Shown: positions 34,412-44,298 of the stretch, piece after piece
Position numbering within the stretch: position 1 is the stretch's first letter
Layout of the letters: each line of letters starts with the position of its first letter
DNA from: Bacteroidia bacterium
GTDB lineage: Bacteria > Bacteroidota > Bacteroidia > Flavobacteriales > Flavobacteriaceae
Length of the DNA stretch: 64,000 nucleotides
Reading direction: 5' to 3'
Assembly: GCA_030427735.1 (NCBI GenBank)
Contig: JAUIBP010000002.1
Location: 124,001-188,000 of the forward strand
The notes under the pieces: generated by a model
What the model was told of the DNA's origin: nothing
What the model saw: the letters and a program-made list of their open reading frames with translations, nothing else
The model's database searches: none
Position numbers and translations under genes: made by a program

Positions 34412-35752
34412 ATGAAAAACAGAATACTTTTTCTACTTAGTTTATGCTTTAGTCTTGCTGCGTTTTCGCAAGAAGTGCCACAGCAATTTAGCTTACAGGA
34501 AGCCATAGACTATGCTTTAATAAATAACCGAAAAGCAAAAAATGCTGTTCGCGATATTGAAGCTGCCGAAAAGCAAAAATGGGAAACCACAGCTACTGGA
34601 CTACCACAATTGAATGCAACGGTAGATTACCAAAACTGGATAAAGCAACAGGTTTCTATGCTTCCAGGAGAAATTGCTGGTGGCGAGCCGGGCACGTTTA
34701 TTCCTGTAGAATTTAGCCCAAAACAAAACATGGCAGCTACAGCCACTTTAAGTCAATTACTTTTTGACGGGTCGTACATCGTTGGCTTACAATCGGCTAA
34801 AGTATATTTAGAAATATCTGAAAATGCTAAAATTAAAACCGATTTAGAAGTTAGAAAAGCAGTCATAAATGCTTACGGGAATGTATTATTAACCGAAGAA
34901 AGCTTAATCATTTTAAATAGCAACAAAGCCATTCTGGAATCGAATTTAAACGAAATCGAAAAAACATACGAAAACGGATTGGAAGAAGAAGAAAGTGTAG
35001 AACAAATGAAAATTACACTTTCCAGCTTAATAAGCGATTTAAACAATGTAAAGCGCTTAAAGGTGCTAGCCTATAAAATGTTAAACATTACTATGGGTAT
35101 AGACTACAATACAGACATTGTTTTAACCGATAACTTAGAAATCTTAAGCTTACAATACACCTCTTTAGCTGCCTTAGAAGCAGACGACAGTGTAGAAAAC
35201 ACCATTGATTATTTAATTGCCGAAAACGAATTAGAAAGCAAAGAACTTCTGGTTAAATTGGCACAAGCAGCTGGCATGCCAACCTTGAGCGCCTTTATAA
35301 ACGGAGGATATAATGGTTTCGGACAAAAATTCGAGTTCTTTACCAATAATCAAGATTGGTTTGGCAATTCCTTATTCGGGGTGAGTTTAAATATTCCTAT
35401 TTTCAGTTCGTTAGGGCGTACAGCAGCAACGCAACGTGCAAAAATCGATTTAGATAAAGCCAACGAAAACTTAATACAGGTTGAACAGGAATTGCAATTG
35501 CAAATCGCTACTGCTAAAAGCGATTACCAATTTGCTATAGAAGATTTTAACAATAAAAAACAAAATCTAGATTTAGCCGAACGCATAGAAAAGAAAAACG
35601 AAACTAAATTTTTTGAAGGTATTGCCTCTAGTTTCGATTTAAGACAGGCCCAAACACAATTATATTCGGCACAACAAGAATACCTACAAGCCATGTTAGA
35701 CATCATCAATAAAAAAGCAGAATTAGACGCCATTTTAAGCACCATTAATTAA
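34412..35752 (+). CDS. TolC-family outer-membrane efflux protein
   Basis: 446 residues with a signal peptide to AFSQ (residue 20). Two copies of the long helical-hairpin outer-membrane-factor domain: FSLQEAIDYALINN near 26-40 and a second half from about 265. TolC proteins trimerise to form the exit duct of tripartite pumps. It lies between the TetR gene and the membrane fusion protein gene, with short gaps, as one transport unit. Confidence 0.9.
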   Translation: MKNRILFLLSLCFSLAAFSQEVPQQFSLQEAIDYALINNRKAKNAVRDIEAAEKQKWETTATGLPQLNATVDYQNWIKQQVSMLPGEIAGGEPGTFIPVEFSPKQNMAATATLSQLLFDGSYIVGLQSAKVYLEISENAKIKTDLEVRKAVINAYGNVLLTEESLIILNSNKAILESNLNEIEKTYENGLEEEESVEQMKITLSSLISDLNNVKRLKVLAYKMLNITMGIDYNTDIVLTDNLEILSLQYTSLAALEADDSVENTIDYLIAENELESKELLVKLAQAAGMPTLSAFINGGYNGFGQKFEFFTNNQDWFGNSLFGVSLNIPIFSSLGRTAATQRAKIDLDKANENLIQVEQELQLQIATAKSDYQFAIEDFNNKKQNLDLAERIEKKNETKFFEGIASSFDLRQAQTQLYSAQQEYLQAMLDIINKKAELDAILSTIN

Positions 35753-35765
35753 TAAACATCAACAC

Positions 35766-36932
35766 ATGAAACACATATATACAATCGCCGCTTTATCCTT
35801 TCTATTAATTGCCTGTGGTGGCAAAGAAAAATCGTTAGACGATATTTTAAACGAAGGAAACTTAGAACAAATTCGCGAACGACGCACACAAATAGAAACC
35901 GAACAAATTACCATTAGCGAGCAGTTAAAACGCATAGACGAAAAAATAGCAGAATTAGACGACACTAAAAAATTACCTTTAGTAACCACCGTAGTCGCAA
36001 ACAAAGAACGTTTTGTTCACTTTTTAGAATTACAAGGTAGCGTACAAACCAAAGAAAACATTGTTATATACCCAGAAGTTTCGGGTATTTTAACCAAAAT
36101 CTACGTTAAAGAAGGCCAAAATGTAAGCAAAGGTCAGATCTTAGCAAAAATAGACGATGGCGGTTTAGAGCAACAAGTATCGCAAATGGAGATTCAATTA
36201 GCACTTGCCAAAACCACTTTCGAGCGTCAGAAACGCTTATGGGAAGAAAATATTGGTAGCGAAATACAATTTCTACAAGCAAAATCTAACTACGAAGCTC
36301 AAGAACAATCGGTAAATCAATTAAAAACTCAATTATCTAAAACCAATATCGTAGCACCTTTTAATGGCGTTATAGACGATATTATTACAGACGAAGGTAG
36401 TGTGGTTATGCCAGGGCAATCGCAACTTATCCGCATTGTAAATCTTAAAAACATGTACATCGAAACCGAAGTACCAGAGAGTTATATTAAAGATGTAGAT
36501 GAGGGTAAAAAAGTTATTGTAGAATTTCCTGTTTTAGGAACTACGGTAGAAACTAAAGTAAGACAAGCCAGTAATTTCATTAATCCGGCTAACAGAACCT
36601 TTAAGGTAGAAGTTCCAGTACCAAACCAAAAAGAACACATTAAACCTAACCTTACAGCTAGGTTAAAAATAAACGATTACACCAACGAAAAAGCGATACT
36701 TATTCCGTTAAGCATCATCTCTGAAAATGCCAATGGCGAGCAATACATTTATGTAATTGCAGAGAAAAACAGCGATAATGAAGCTGTAGCCAAACGTACC
36801 ATTATAGAAACCGGTAAAACTCAAGGCGATGTTATAGAAGTATTAAACGGTATTAACGACGGTGCCGAAATTATTAAAGAAGGTGCCCGTAGCGTTAGAG
36901 ACGGACAAACCATAAAAGTGATTAAATACTAA
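35766..36932 (+). CDS. RND efflux periplasmic adaptor (membrane fusion protein)
   Basis: 388 residues, a lipoprotein by its lipobox LLIAC (Cys17). A coiled coil (residues 35-65) leads to the barrel-sandwich domain (IVIYPEVSGILTKIYVKEGQNVSKGQ; residues ~95-120), the alpha-hairpin, then the beta-barrel and membrane-proximal domains (GTTVETKVRQASNFINPANRTF). It bridges the RND pump and TolC. Thirteen bases after tolC and nine before the pump. Confidence 0.9.
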   Translation: MKHIYTIAALSFLLIACGGKEKSLDDILNEGNLEQIRERRTQIETEQITISEQLKRIDEKIAELDDTKKLPLVTTVVANKERFVHFLELQGSVQTKENIVIYPEVSGILTKIYVKEGQNVSKGQILAKIDDGGLEQQVSQMEIQLALAKTTFERQKRLWEENIGSEIQFLQAKSNYEAQEQSVNQLKTQLSKTNIVAPFNGVIDDIITDEGSVVMPGQSQLIRIVNLKNMYIETEVPESYIKDVDEGKKVIVEFPVLGTTVETKVRQASNFINPANRTFKVEVPVPNQKEHIKPNLTARLKINDYTNEKAILIPLSIISENANGEQYIYVIAEKNSDNEAVAKRTIIETGKTQGDVIEVLNGINDGAEIIKEGARSVRDGQTIKVIKY

Positions 36933-36941
36933 GCCAAAATC

Positions 36942-39900
36942 ATGACAAAACAAAAAAAGCAAACCGATAAAGAATTTGGAATGTCGTCGTGGGCCATTAA
37001 CAACAAAACCACGATTTACGTTCTCATGGCTTTAATTCTCTTTTTAGGGGTTTCGGCATATTACAGCATGCCTAGAGAAAACTTCCCGGAAGTAAAGGAA
37101 ACTAAAATATATGTAAGTTCCCTCTACCCAGGAAACACAGCCGAAGATATCGAGAAATTAATTACAGACCCGTTAGAAGACAAGTTAAAAACCATTAGTA
37201 ATGTGGTTGAAATAACATCGACTTCACAAGAAGATTACTCGATGATTATAGTTGAATTCGACGAAAATATTTCTGTAGATCAAGCCAAACAAAAAGTTAA
37301 AGACGAAATAGATTCAGAAACCGCCAGCGAAGATTGGCCTACGTTTAACGGTGCCAAGGTAGAACCTTCTGCATTCGACCTGAACTTATCTGAAGAAATG
37401 CCTATTTTAAATATTAACATTTCTGGAGATTACCCGGTGACCAAACTGAAAGAATTTGGAGAATATCTTCAAGACGAGATCGAAGACCTTCAGGAAATAA
37501 AACAGGTTGACATCCGTGGTGCCCAAGAAAAAGAAGTAGAAGTTGCTGTAGACATTTTTAAAATGATGGCTGCACAGGTAAGCTTCGACGATGTTATAAA
37601 TGCCATTAACGGTGGTAACGTAACCATGTCTGCTGGTAACTTAATATCGAGCGGACAACGCCGTACCATACGCATTTTAGGCGAGATAGACGATCCGCAA
37701 CAACTTAATAACTTCGTAATTAAATCGGAACACAACAACCCGATTTACCTTAAAGATATTGCCAAAGTAACGTTTAAAGAAAAAGACCGCACTACCTATG
37801 CCCGCGAATTTGGCCATCGTGTGGTCATGCTAGATGTTAAAAAACGTGCCGGAAAAAACATGGTCGATGCTGCAGAACAAATTCAGCAAATCGTAAAAGA
37901 TGCCAAAGCTAACGTATTTCCAGAAGACTTAACCGTTACCATTGCTAACGACCAATCGTCGGTAACTATTGGACAGGTAGACGATTTAGTTAACAACATT
38001 ATATTTGGTATTATTCTGGTTGTAACCGTACTTATGTTCTTTTTAGGTTTCAAAAACGCCCTGTTTGTTGGGTTTGCCATCCCAATGTCTATGTTCATGT
38101 CGTTGGTTATTTTAAATCTTTTAGGCTACACCCTAAACACCATGATTCTTTTCGGATTAATTATGGGGCTCGGTATGCTTGTAGATAACGGTATTGTGGT
38201 GGTAGAAAACGTATACCGATTGATGGACGAAGAAGGCATGAGCCGTGTTGAAGCTGCTAAAATGGGAATTGGTGAAATTGCCTTTCCTATCATTATCTCT
38301 ACTGCAACTACTGTAGCTGCATTTATACCATTAGGGATGTGGCCTGGTGTTATGGGAGAATTTATGATGCTGCTGCCAATAACCTTATCAACCGTATTAG
38401 GTTCGTCTTTATTTGTTGCCATTTTCTTTAACTCGGTTCTGGTTTCAAAATTCATGACTACTGAAGATAAAGACATGCCGTTAAAGAATATTATAGCCAT
38501 AACCAGTATAGTTTCGGTTATTGGTCTGCTTATTTTAATATTTGGTGGCGCCTATCGCGGACTTGGAGGCTTAATGTTATTTACGGCTCTCATGCTTTGG
38601 ATTTACCGTTTGGCACTACGTAAAATGGCCAACTACTTTCAAACCAACACTTTGGTAAAACTAGAAAATCTTTACGAACGCGAGCTAAGACGTGCTTTAA
38701 GTAAAAAGTGGCCAGTTTTTGTAACCATCTCCACATTCACCTTATTAATAATAGCCTTTATAGCTTTTGGAGCTTCTTTAGCTTCGCAACGTACTAAAGT
38801 AGAATTTTTCCCAGATAACAAACCGAACCAGATTATTGTTTACATAGAATATCCTGAAGGTACAGATATCGAAAAAACCAATGCGATTACTAAAGAAATA
38901 GAAGATAAAGTATACGCCGTACTTAACGACAATATGTATAAAGATGGTGATTACAATTTTCTTGTAGAAAGTGCCGTTTCGCAAGTAGGTGAAGGTGCTG
39001 GAAATCCGCAAACCGATGGTGGTTCTTCTGCCGAGATGCCACATAAAGCTAAAATTACCGCTTCAATGCGTGAATACAAGTATCGTCGTGGTGCCGATAG
39101 TGAATTATTGCGCCAAAAGGTTCAGACTGCCTTAGTAGGCATCTATCCCGGCGTACTTATTTCGGTAGAAAAAGACCAAAATGGTCCACCTGCTGGTTCC
39201 CCTATCAATATTGAAATTGAAGGCGATGATTATACCGAATTAATCGCTCTTGCAGAAGACATGCGAAACTTCATCAACCAAAAAAATATTGCAGGTATCG
39301 ATGAGTTAAAAATTGATGTTAACAAAGATAAACCCGCAATGCAAGTGGTTGTAGATCGCGAAAAAGCAGGAGAATTAGGCGTAAGCGCAAGTCAAGTAGG
39401 CCAGCAATTACGTAACTCTATTTTTGGTAGTAAAGCTGGAGTGTACAAAGAAGGTGGCGACGATTACGATATTTATGTGCGATTTAACGAAGACAACCGT
39501 TACAATACTAGCGCCATCTTCAACCAATCTATAACCTTTAGAGATATGGCTTCTGGGCAAATTAAAGAGATTCCTGTATCGGCCGTAGCCAAACAAAACA
39601 ACACTTCAGGTTTTAATGCCATTAAGCACAAAGACACTCGCCGTGTGGTAACTGTTTATTCGGCCTTATCACCAGGTTATACCGATGCTGGTGCGATAGT
39701 AGCACAAATACAACGAGAAATGAAAACCTTTAAAGATTTACCAAAAGGTGTAAAAATAGATTACACAGGGCAAATCGAAGAGCAAAATAAGCAAATGGCC
39801 TTTTTAGTAAGTGCCTTCTTTATTGGCTTAGGTTTAATTTTCTTCATATTAATATTCCAATTCAACTCGCTTTCTAAACCAGGAATTATTATGCTGGCTA

Positions 39901-40424
39901 TTTTCCTAAGTTTTATCGGTGTATTTGGCGGACTTGTAATTACAGGAAGCGCTTTCGTAATTATGATGACCATGATGGGAATTATATCGCTTGCCGGTAT
40001 TGTAGTAAATAATGGTGTAGTACTCTTAGATTACGCACAACTTTTAATAGACAGAAAGAAAAATGCTCTAGATTTAGATGAAGATGATTATTTAAGTAAA
40101 GCCGATTTATTAGAAGCCATAGTAAAAGCGGGTAAAGCACGTTTAAGACCTGTTTTACTTACGGCAATTACAACCATTTTAGGTTTAATTCCTTTGGCTA
40201 TCGGTTTGAACATTAACTTCTTTACTCTGGTTAGCGATTTCGATGCCAATATTTATATGGGTGGAGACAACGTTGTGTTCTGGGGGCCGTTGGCATGGAC
40301 CGTAATTTACGGTTTATTAATAGCCACATTCTTAACCTTAATTGTTGTCCCTGTATTCTTCTATCTCATAACTCGCTTTAAAATGTGGTTAGCAGAAAAA
40401 CGCATTACCCGTGTTGCAGCGTAA
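36942..40424 (+). CDS. RND family multidrug efflux permease
   Basis: 1160 residues with the twelve-helix, two-fold RND plan: first helix near 25-42, helices 2-6 near 350-500, then a second half from about 600 with helices near 980-1130. GMLVDNGIVVVENVYR in helix 4 holds the proton-relay Asp region. It is about 100 residues longer than AcrB, partly through loops between helices 6 and 7. It exports compounds that would induce the upstream TetR regulator; substrate unknown. Ends at a strong terminator. Confidence 0.9.
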   Translation: MTKQKKQTDKEFGMSSWAINNKTTIYVLMALILFLGVSAYYSMPRENFPEVKETKIYVSSLYPGNTAEDIEKLITDPLEDKLKTISNVVEITSTSQEDYSMIIVEFDENISVDQAKQKVKDEIDSETASEDWPTFNGAKVEPSAFDLNLSEEMPILNINISGDYPVTKLKEFGEYLQDEIEDLQEIKQVDIRGAQEKEVEVAVDIFKMMAAQVSFDDVINAINGGNVTMSAGNLISSGQRRTIRILGEIDDPQQLNNFVIKSEHNNPIYLKDIAKVTFKEKDRTTYAREFGHRVVMLDVKKRAGKNMVDAAEQIQQIVKDAKANVFPEDLTVTIANDQSSVTIGQVDDLVNNIIFGIILVVTVLMFFLGFKNALFVGFAIPMSMFMSLVILNLLGYTLNTMILFGLIMGLGMLVDNGIVVVENVYRLMDEEGMSRVEAAKMGIGEIAFPIIISTATTVAAFIPLGMWPGVMGEFMMLLPITLSTVLGSSLFVAIFFNSVLVSKFMTTEDKDMPLKNIIAITSIVSVIGLLILIFGGAYRGLGGLMLFTALMLWIYRLALRKMANYFQTNTLVKLENLYERELRRALSKKWPVFVTISTFTLLIIAFIAFGASLASQRTKVEFFPDNKPNQIIVYIEYPEGTDIEKTNAITKEIEDKVYAVLNDNMYKDGDYNFLVESAVSQVGEGAGNPQTDGGSSAEMPHKAKITASMREYKYRRGADSELLRQKVQTALVGIYPGVLISVEKDQNGPPAGSPINIEIEGDDYTELIALAEDMRNFINQKNIAGIDELKIDVNKDKPAMQVVVDREKAGELGVSASQVGQQLRNSIFGSKAGVYKEGGDDYDIYVRFNEDNRYNTSAIFNQSITFRDMASGQIKEIPVSAVAKQNNTSGFNAIKHKDTRRVVTVYSALSPGYTDAGAIVAQIQREMKTFKDLPKGVKIDYTGQIEEQNKQMAFLVSAFFIGLGLIFFILIFQFNSLSKPGIIMLAIFLSFIGVFGGLVITGSAFVIMMTMMGIISLAGIVVNNGVVLLDYAQLLIDRKKNALDLDEDDYLSKADLLEAIVKAGKARLRPVLLTAITTILGLIPLAIGLNINFFTLVSDFDANIYMGGDNVVFWGPLAWTVIYGLLIATFLTLIVVPVFFYLITRFKMWLAEKRITRVAA

Positions 40425-40446
40425 TTGAAACTGACTTTTAAAAATG

Positions 40447-40488
40447 AAAGCTACTTTCTGATTTGATTAGAAAGTAGCTTTTTTTTTA
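40447..40488 (+). terminator. Intrinsic terminator of the efflux operon
   Basis: A 13-base perfect stem (AAAGCTACTTTCT at 40447-40459 with 40469-40481) followed by eight T. Confidence 0.9.
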
Positions 40489-40609
40489 TGGAGATAAGCA
40501 TAATTAAACCAAAACTGGTAAGTTACTGAAAGTGTATTACCTATTCCAATTGTCACTTAAAACCGCATATTTTTACTTTAACACAAATACATTATAACAT
40601 ATAATTCAT

Positions 40610-40617
40610 TATCTTTG
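40610..40617 (+). promoter_or_regulatory. -7 element before the serine hydrolase gene
   Basis: TATCTTTG, a full TAnnTTTG match, 75 bases before the ATG at 40692. The rest of the 267-base gap is the efflux-operon terminator and AT-rich sequence. Confidence 0.4.
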
Positions 40618-40691
40618 ATTTATGTTCATTTTAATAGCAAATTGATTTTTCTTCCCTAATACAGTTTTTACACAACTAAAAAATCAATAAA

Positions 40692-42386
40692 ATGAAAAAT
40701 GTTCTATTTTTAATAGGAACCTTAATCTCCATATTTTCCTATTCTCAAAAAACAGTAGCGGAATTTGACGCTGTATTAGCACAATGGGATAAGCCCAACG
40801 AACCAGGAGGTGTTGTAGGTGTTGTCCAAAATGGGGAATTTATTTATCAAAAAGCTTTTGGTTTAGCTAGTTTAGAGTTTAACGTACCTAATAAAATTTC
40901 AACGAAATTTCAACTAGCCTCTATAGCAAAACAATTTACAGCAGCTTGCATTATTTTACTAGCACAAGAAGGCAAACTACAGTTAGACAACACCATAGAT
41001 CAATATTTCCCCAATGGACCAGATTATTATAAAGATATTACCATACAACATTTACTAAACCATACTAGCGGAATCTGGAGTTTTGAGCAAGCCTTTGATC
41101 TACTTTTAAAAGATATAATAATTACCGATTATGAAATAGAGAAACTACTTAACAGCCTATATATCACCAATTTCCCACCTGGCGACCAATGGTCATATTG
41201 CAATTCTGGATATTGGTTATTAGGTAAAATTGTGGAAAAAATTTCGGATAATTCCTTAGAAAATCACCTAAAAGAGCATTTATTCACCCCTTTAAAAATG
41301 TATGACACCCAACTTGTTAAAGATCCAGAAATCATTATATACAACGCTGCTAACGGATACTCTAAAGACATTAATAACAGTTATAAGCAAAGAATTGAAA
41401 TAGCTAGAGATATTGTTTCGAGTAGAGCAATTATATCCACATTAGAAGATCTCAAAAAATGGGAAAATGAATTTTACCAAATGACTATTTTAAATGCCGA
41501 TTTCTGGAAACAAATGACGAAACCGGGTGTTTTAAACAATGGAGAAATTCTAGAGTATGCATCAGGATTAAATTCACCAGTTTATAAAGGTTTTAAATTA
41601 ATCGGCCATTCAGGAGTTAGTTTAGGGTTTCGTACTAGCTTCCATACTTTACCTGAGAAAAAACTATCGGTAATTGTTTTATTGAACAATGGAAACATTT
41701 TTGAATATGACGTCTCCTCGGCTTTTTTCGACCTTTTTATTCAGGATAAAGATACCACTTCAATTACCCCCAATTATGAAACTACTGTTAACGTTCCCAT
41801 TGAAATGCCTTTAAACAAACTACAACAATTTTCTGGAAATTTTGCTCTTGAAGAAAGCACGCAATTTAATTTTAGCATAATAAATAATCAACTTACTGGT
41901 ATTTCTGGAGAGAATAATGTTCCATTTCAACTAGTTCCTATATCCGATTCTGTTTTTGTCCACGCCACCACTCCTAAAGATTTTTATGTTTTATCCTTAA
42001 AGACATTTACCTTTTCTGAATTTAAAAACAAACAACCTTCCAAATTAGATATACATGTAAAAAACGAATACGTAGATCTCGTAGAGCATTTAAATAGACA
42101 AGCCGATTTTCACCTTAATTTAGATTCATACGTTGGTATTTACAGAAACGAAACCCTAAATGTTTCCTATGAGTTTATTAAGAAGAATGAGAACTTGTTT
42201 TTAAAAGTAAAAAATTACGAACCGATAAAAATCAATTTTAAAACTCCCTATAAAACATATAACATACCACATATTGCATGGGGTGGCTTCACCATCACCT
42301 TTTTAAAAAAGACCAATGAGATTACTAGTCTAATCCTTTCATCTGACAGAGTCCAAAATCTCGAATTAAAAAAAATAAAAACATAA
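40692..42386 (+). CDS. Beta-lactamase-family (class C-like) serine hydrolase
   Basis: 564 residues with a signal peptide ending near YSQ (residue 19). The three motifs of the penicillin-binding/class C group are present: S77-I-A-K80, Y169-C-N171 and H306-S-G308, so the nucleophile is Ser77. After the catalytic domain (about 25-345) a C-terminal region of about 200 residues forms two lipocalin-like DUF3471-type segments. Such secreted enzymes act as peptidases or esterases; beta-lactam resistance should not be assumed. It is more AT-rich than its neighbours, which may indicate transfer. Confidence 0.82.
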   Translation: MKNVLFLIGTLISIFSYSQKTVAEFDAVLAQWDKPNEPGGVVGVVQNGEFIYQKAFGLASLEFNVPNKISTKFQLASIAKQFTAACIILLAQEGKLQLDNTIDQYFPNGPDYYKDITIQHLLNHTSGIWSFEQAFDLLLKDIIITDYEIEKLLNSLYITNFPPGDQWSYCNSGYWLLGKIVEKISDNSLENHLKEHLFTPLKMYDTQLVKDPEIIIYNAANGYSKDINNSYKQRIEIARDIVSSRAIISTLEDLKKWENEFYQMTILNADFWKQMTKPGVLNNGEILEYASGLNSPVYKGFKLIGHSGVSLGFRTSFHTLPEKKLSVIVLLNNGNIFEYDVSSAFFDLFIQDKDTTSITPNYETTVNVPIEMPLNKLQQFSGNFALEESTQFNFSIINNQLTGISGENNVPFQLVPISDSVFVHATTPKDFYVLSLKTFTFSEFKNKQPSKLDIHVKNEYVDLVEHLNRQADFHLNLDSYVGIYRNETLNVSYEFIKKNENLFLKVKNYEPIKINFKTPYKTYNIPHIAWGGFTITFLKKTNEITSLILSSDRVQNLELKKIKT

Positions 42387-42406
42387 TGATCTTTAAAACA
42401 ATAAAG

Positions 42407-42457
42407 TTATAAACTAAAAAATCCGAAGTATAATGCTTCGGATTTTTTAGTTTATAA
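42407..42457. terminator. Bidirectional terminator with 22-base perfect arms
   Basis: The arms at 42407-42428 and 42436-42457 are perfectly complementary; the core is ATCCGAAG/CTTCGGAT with T-rich flanks on both strands. It ends the hydrolase transcript just before the aspS promoter. Confidence 0.85.
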
Positions 42458-42471
42458 TCATATAACTTCCT

Positions 42472-42479
42472 TAAATTTG
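42472..42479 (+). promoter_or_regulatory. -7 element of the aspS promoter
   Basis: TAAATTTG, matching TAnnTTTG, 18 bases before the ATG at 42498. It overlaps a TTG at 42477, ruling that out as a start. Confidence 0.55.
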
Positions 42480-42497
42480 CACAGCAAAAATTTAGAT

Positions 42498-44252
42498 ATG
42501 TATAGAAGTCATAATTGTGGTGAATTAAGAGCATCGCATATTAACCAAGAAGTAACACTTGCTGGTTGGGTACAAAAAGTACGCGATAAAGGATTTATGG
42601 TTTGGGTAGATTTACGCGACCGTTACGGTATTACCCAACTTATTTTTGATGCCGAGCGTAGCCCAAAAGCTATTATGGAACAGGCGCAAAAATTAGGGCG
42701 CGAATTTGTTATTCAAGTTACAGGAACTGTTATAGAACGCGATTCCAAAAACGCAAATATTGCCACTGGAGATATCGAAATTTTAGTATCGGAACTAAGC
42801 ATTTTAAACCATGCTAAACTTCCACCTTTCACCATTGAAGACGACACCGATGGCGGCGAAGAATTACGAATGAAATATCGCTATTTAGATATCCGTCGTA
42901 ATCCTGTAAAAAACAGTTTAATCTTCCGTCATAAAGTTACACAAGAGGTTAGAAACTATTTATCTAAAGACGGATTTATAGAAGTTGAAACGCCATATTT
43001 AATAAAATCGACACCAGAAGGTGCACGCGACTTTGTAGTCCCTTCCCGTATGAACGAAGGCGAATTTTACGCCTTACCACAATCGCCACAAACCTTTAAG
43101 CAATTACTTATGGTAGGTGGCATGGATAAATATTTCCAGATTGTTAAATGTTTTAGAGACGAAGATTTACGCGCCGACAGACAACCCGAGTTTACACAAA
43201 TAGACTGCGAAATGGCGTTTGTAGAGCAAGAAGACATTTTAAACACATTTGAAGGTTTAACACGTCATCTTTTAAAAGAAGTAAACGGTGTGGAAATAGA
43301 TGAATTCCCAAGAATGTTATACGATGATGCCATGCGTTTATACGGTAACGACAAACCAGACATCCGTTTTGGTATGGAATTTGGCGAATTAAATGCTGTT
43401 GCACAACATAAAGACTTCAAAGTATTTAACGATGCCGAATTGGTTGTTGGTATTGCTGTTCCTGGCGGTAATGCCTATACCAGAAAAGAAATAGACAAAT
43501 TAATAGACTGGGTTAAACGTCCACAGGTTGGCGCTTTAGGCATGGTATATTGCCGTTGTAACGAAGATGGCACATTTAAATCGTCTGTCGATAAATTTTA
43601 CGATCAAGACGATTTAGCTAAATGGGCAGAAGCTACAGGTGCCAAAGCAGGCGATTTAATCTGTATCCTTTCGGGAGCCACAAATAAAGTACGTGCACAA
43701 TTAAGTGCTTTGCGTATGGAGCTTGCAGAACGTTTAGGTTTAAGAGATCCTAAAGTTTTTGCACCGTTATGGGTCATGGACTTCCCGCTTTTAGAATGGG
43801 ATGAAGAAACCGAGCGTTACCACGCCATGCATCACCCCTTTACATCGCCTAAACCAGGACAGTTGGAATTATTAGAAACCAATCCTGGCGACGTAAAAGC
43901 AAATGCTTACGATTTGGTATTAAACGGAAACGAGATCGGTGGAGGTTCTATCAGAATTCATGATAAGAAAACCCAATCTTTAATGTTCGACTATTTAGGA
44001 TTTACTCCAGAAGAAGCTAAAGCACAGTTCGGATTCCTTATGAATGCTTTCGAATACGGAGCGCCACCACATGGTGGTTTGGCGTTCGGCTTAGACCGAC
44101 TGGTAGCAATACTTGGCGGACAAGAAACAATTCGAGATTTTATTGCTTTCCCAAAAAACAACTCTGGCCGCGATGTTATGATTGATGCTCCAGCACCAAT
44201 AGACGACGCGCAACTGGACGAACTGCACTTGTCTTTAAATTTAAAATCATAA
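42498..44252 (+). CDS. aspS: Aspartate--tRNA ligase
   Basis: 584 residues, the full bacterial type. Anticodon-binding OB domain ([21 protein letters not shown]... [10 protein letters not shown]) then a class II core with [18 protein letters not shown] (motif 2), a bacterial insertion domain at about 280-415, and [15 protein letters not shown] (motif 3). It charges tRNA-Asp. The start at 42498 gives the conserved [10 protein letters not shown]; seven earlier residues would be read from within the promoter. Followed by a terminator and a ClC channel gene. Confidence 0.96.
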   Translation: MYRSHNCGELRASHINQEVTLAGWVQKVRDKGFMVWVDLRDRYGITQLIFDAERSPKAIMEQAQKLGREFVIQVTGTVIERDSKNANIATGDIEILVSELSILNHAKLPPFTIEDDTDGGEELRMKYRYLDIRRNPVKNSLIFRHKVTQEVRNYLSKDGFIEVETPYLIKSTPEGARDFVVPSRMNEGEFYALPQSPQTFKQLLMVGGMDKYFQIVKCFRDEDLRADRQPEFTQIDCEMAFVEQEDILNTFEGLTRHLLKEVNGVEIDEFPRMLYDDAMRLYGNDKPDIRFGMEFGELNAVAQHKDFKVFNDAELVVGIAVPGGNAYTRKEIDKLIDWVKRPQVGALGMVYCRCNEDGTFKSSVDKFYDQDDLAKWAEATGAKAGDLICILSGATNKVRAQLSALRMELAERLGLRDPKVFAPLWVMDFPLLEWDEETERYHAMHHPFTSPKPGQLELLETNPGDVKANAYDLVLNGNEIGGGSIRIHDKKTQSLMFDYLGFTPEEAKAQFGFLMNAFEYGAPPHGGLAFGLDRLVAILGGQETIRDFIAFPKNNSGRDVMIDAPAPIDDAQLDELHLSLNLKS

Positions 44253-44258
44253 ACCATT

Positions 44259-44286
44259 AAAATCCTGCACATGCAGGATTTTTTAG
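44259..44286 (+). terminator. Intrinsic terminator after aspS
   Basis: An 11-base stem (AAAATCCTGCA at 44259-44269 with 44272-44282) followed by T. It ends only a few bases before the next start at 44299. Confidence 0.85.
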
Positions 44287-44298
44287 TAGATTTATTGT

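Noticed and set aside
40692-42386. Calling the serine hydrolase a beta-lactam resistance gene
   Set aside because: The SxxK, YxN and HSG motifs are shared by esterases and peptidases of the same fold, and the C-terminal extension is not that of a beta-lactamase.
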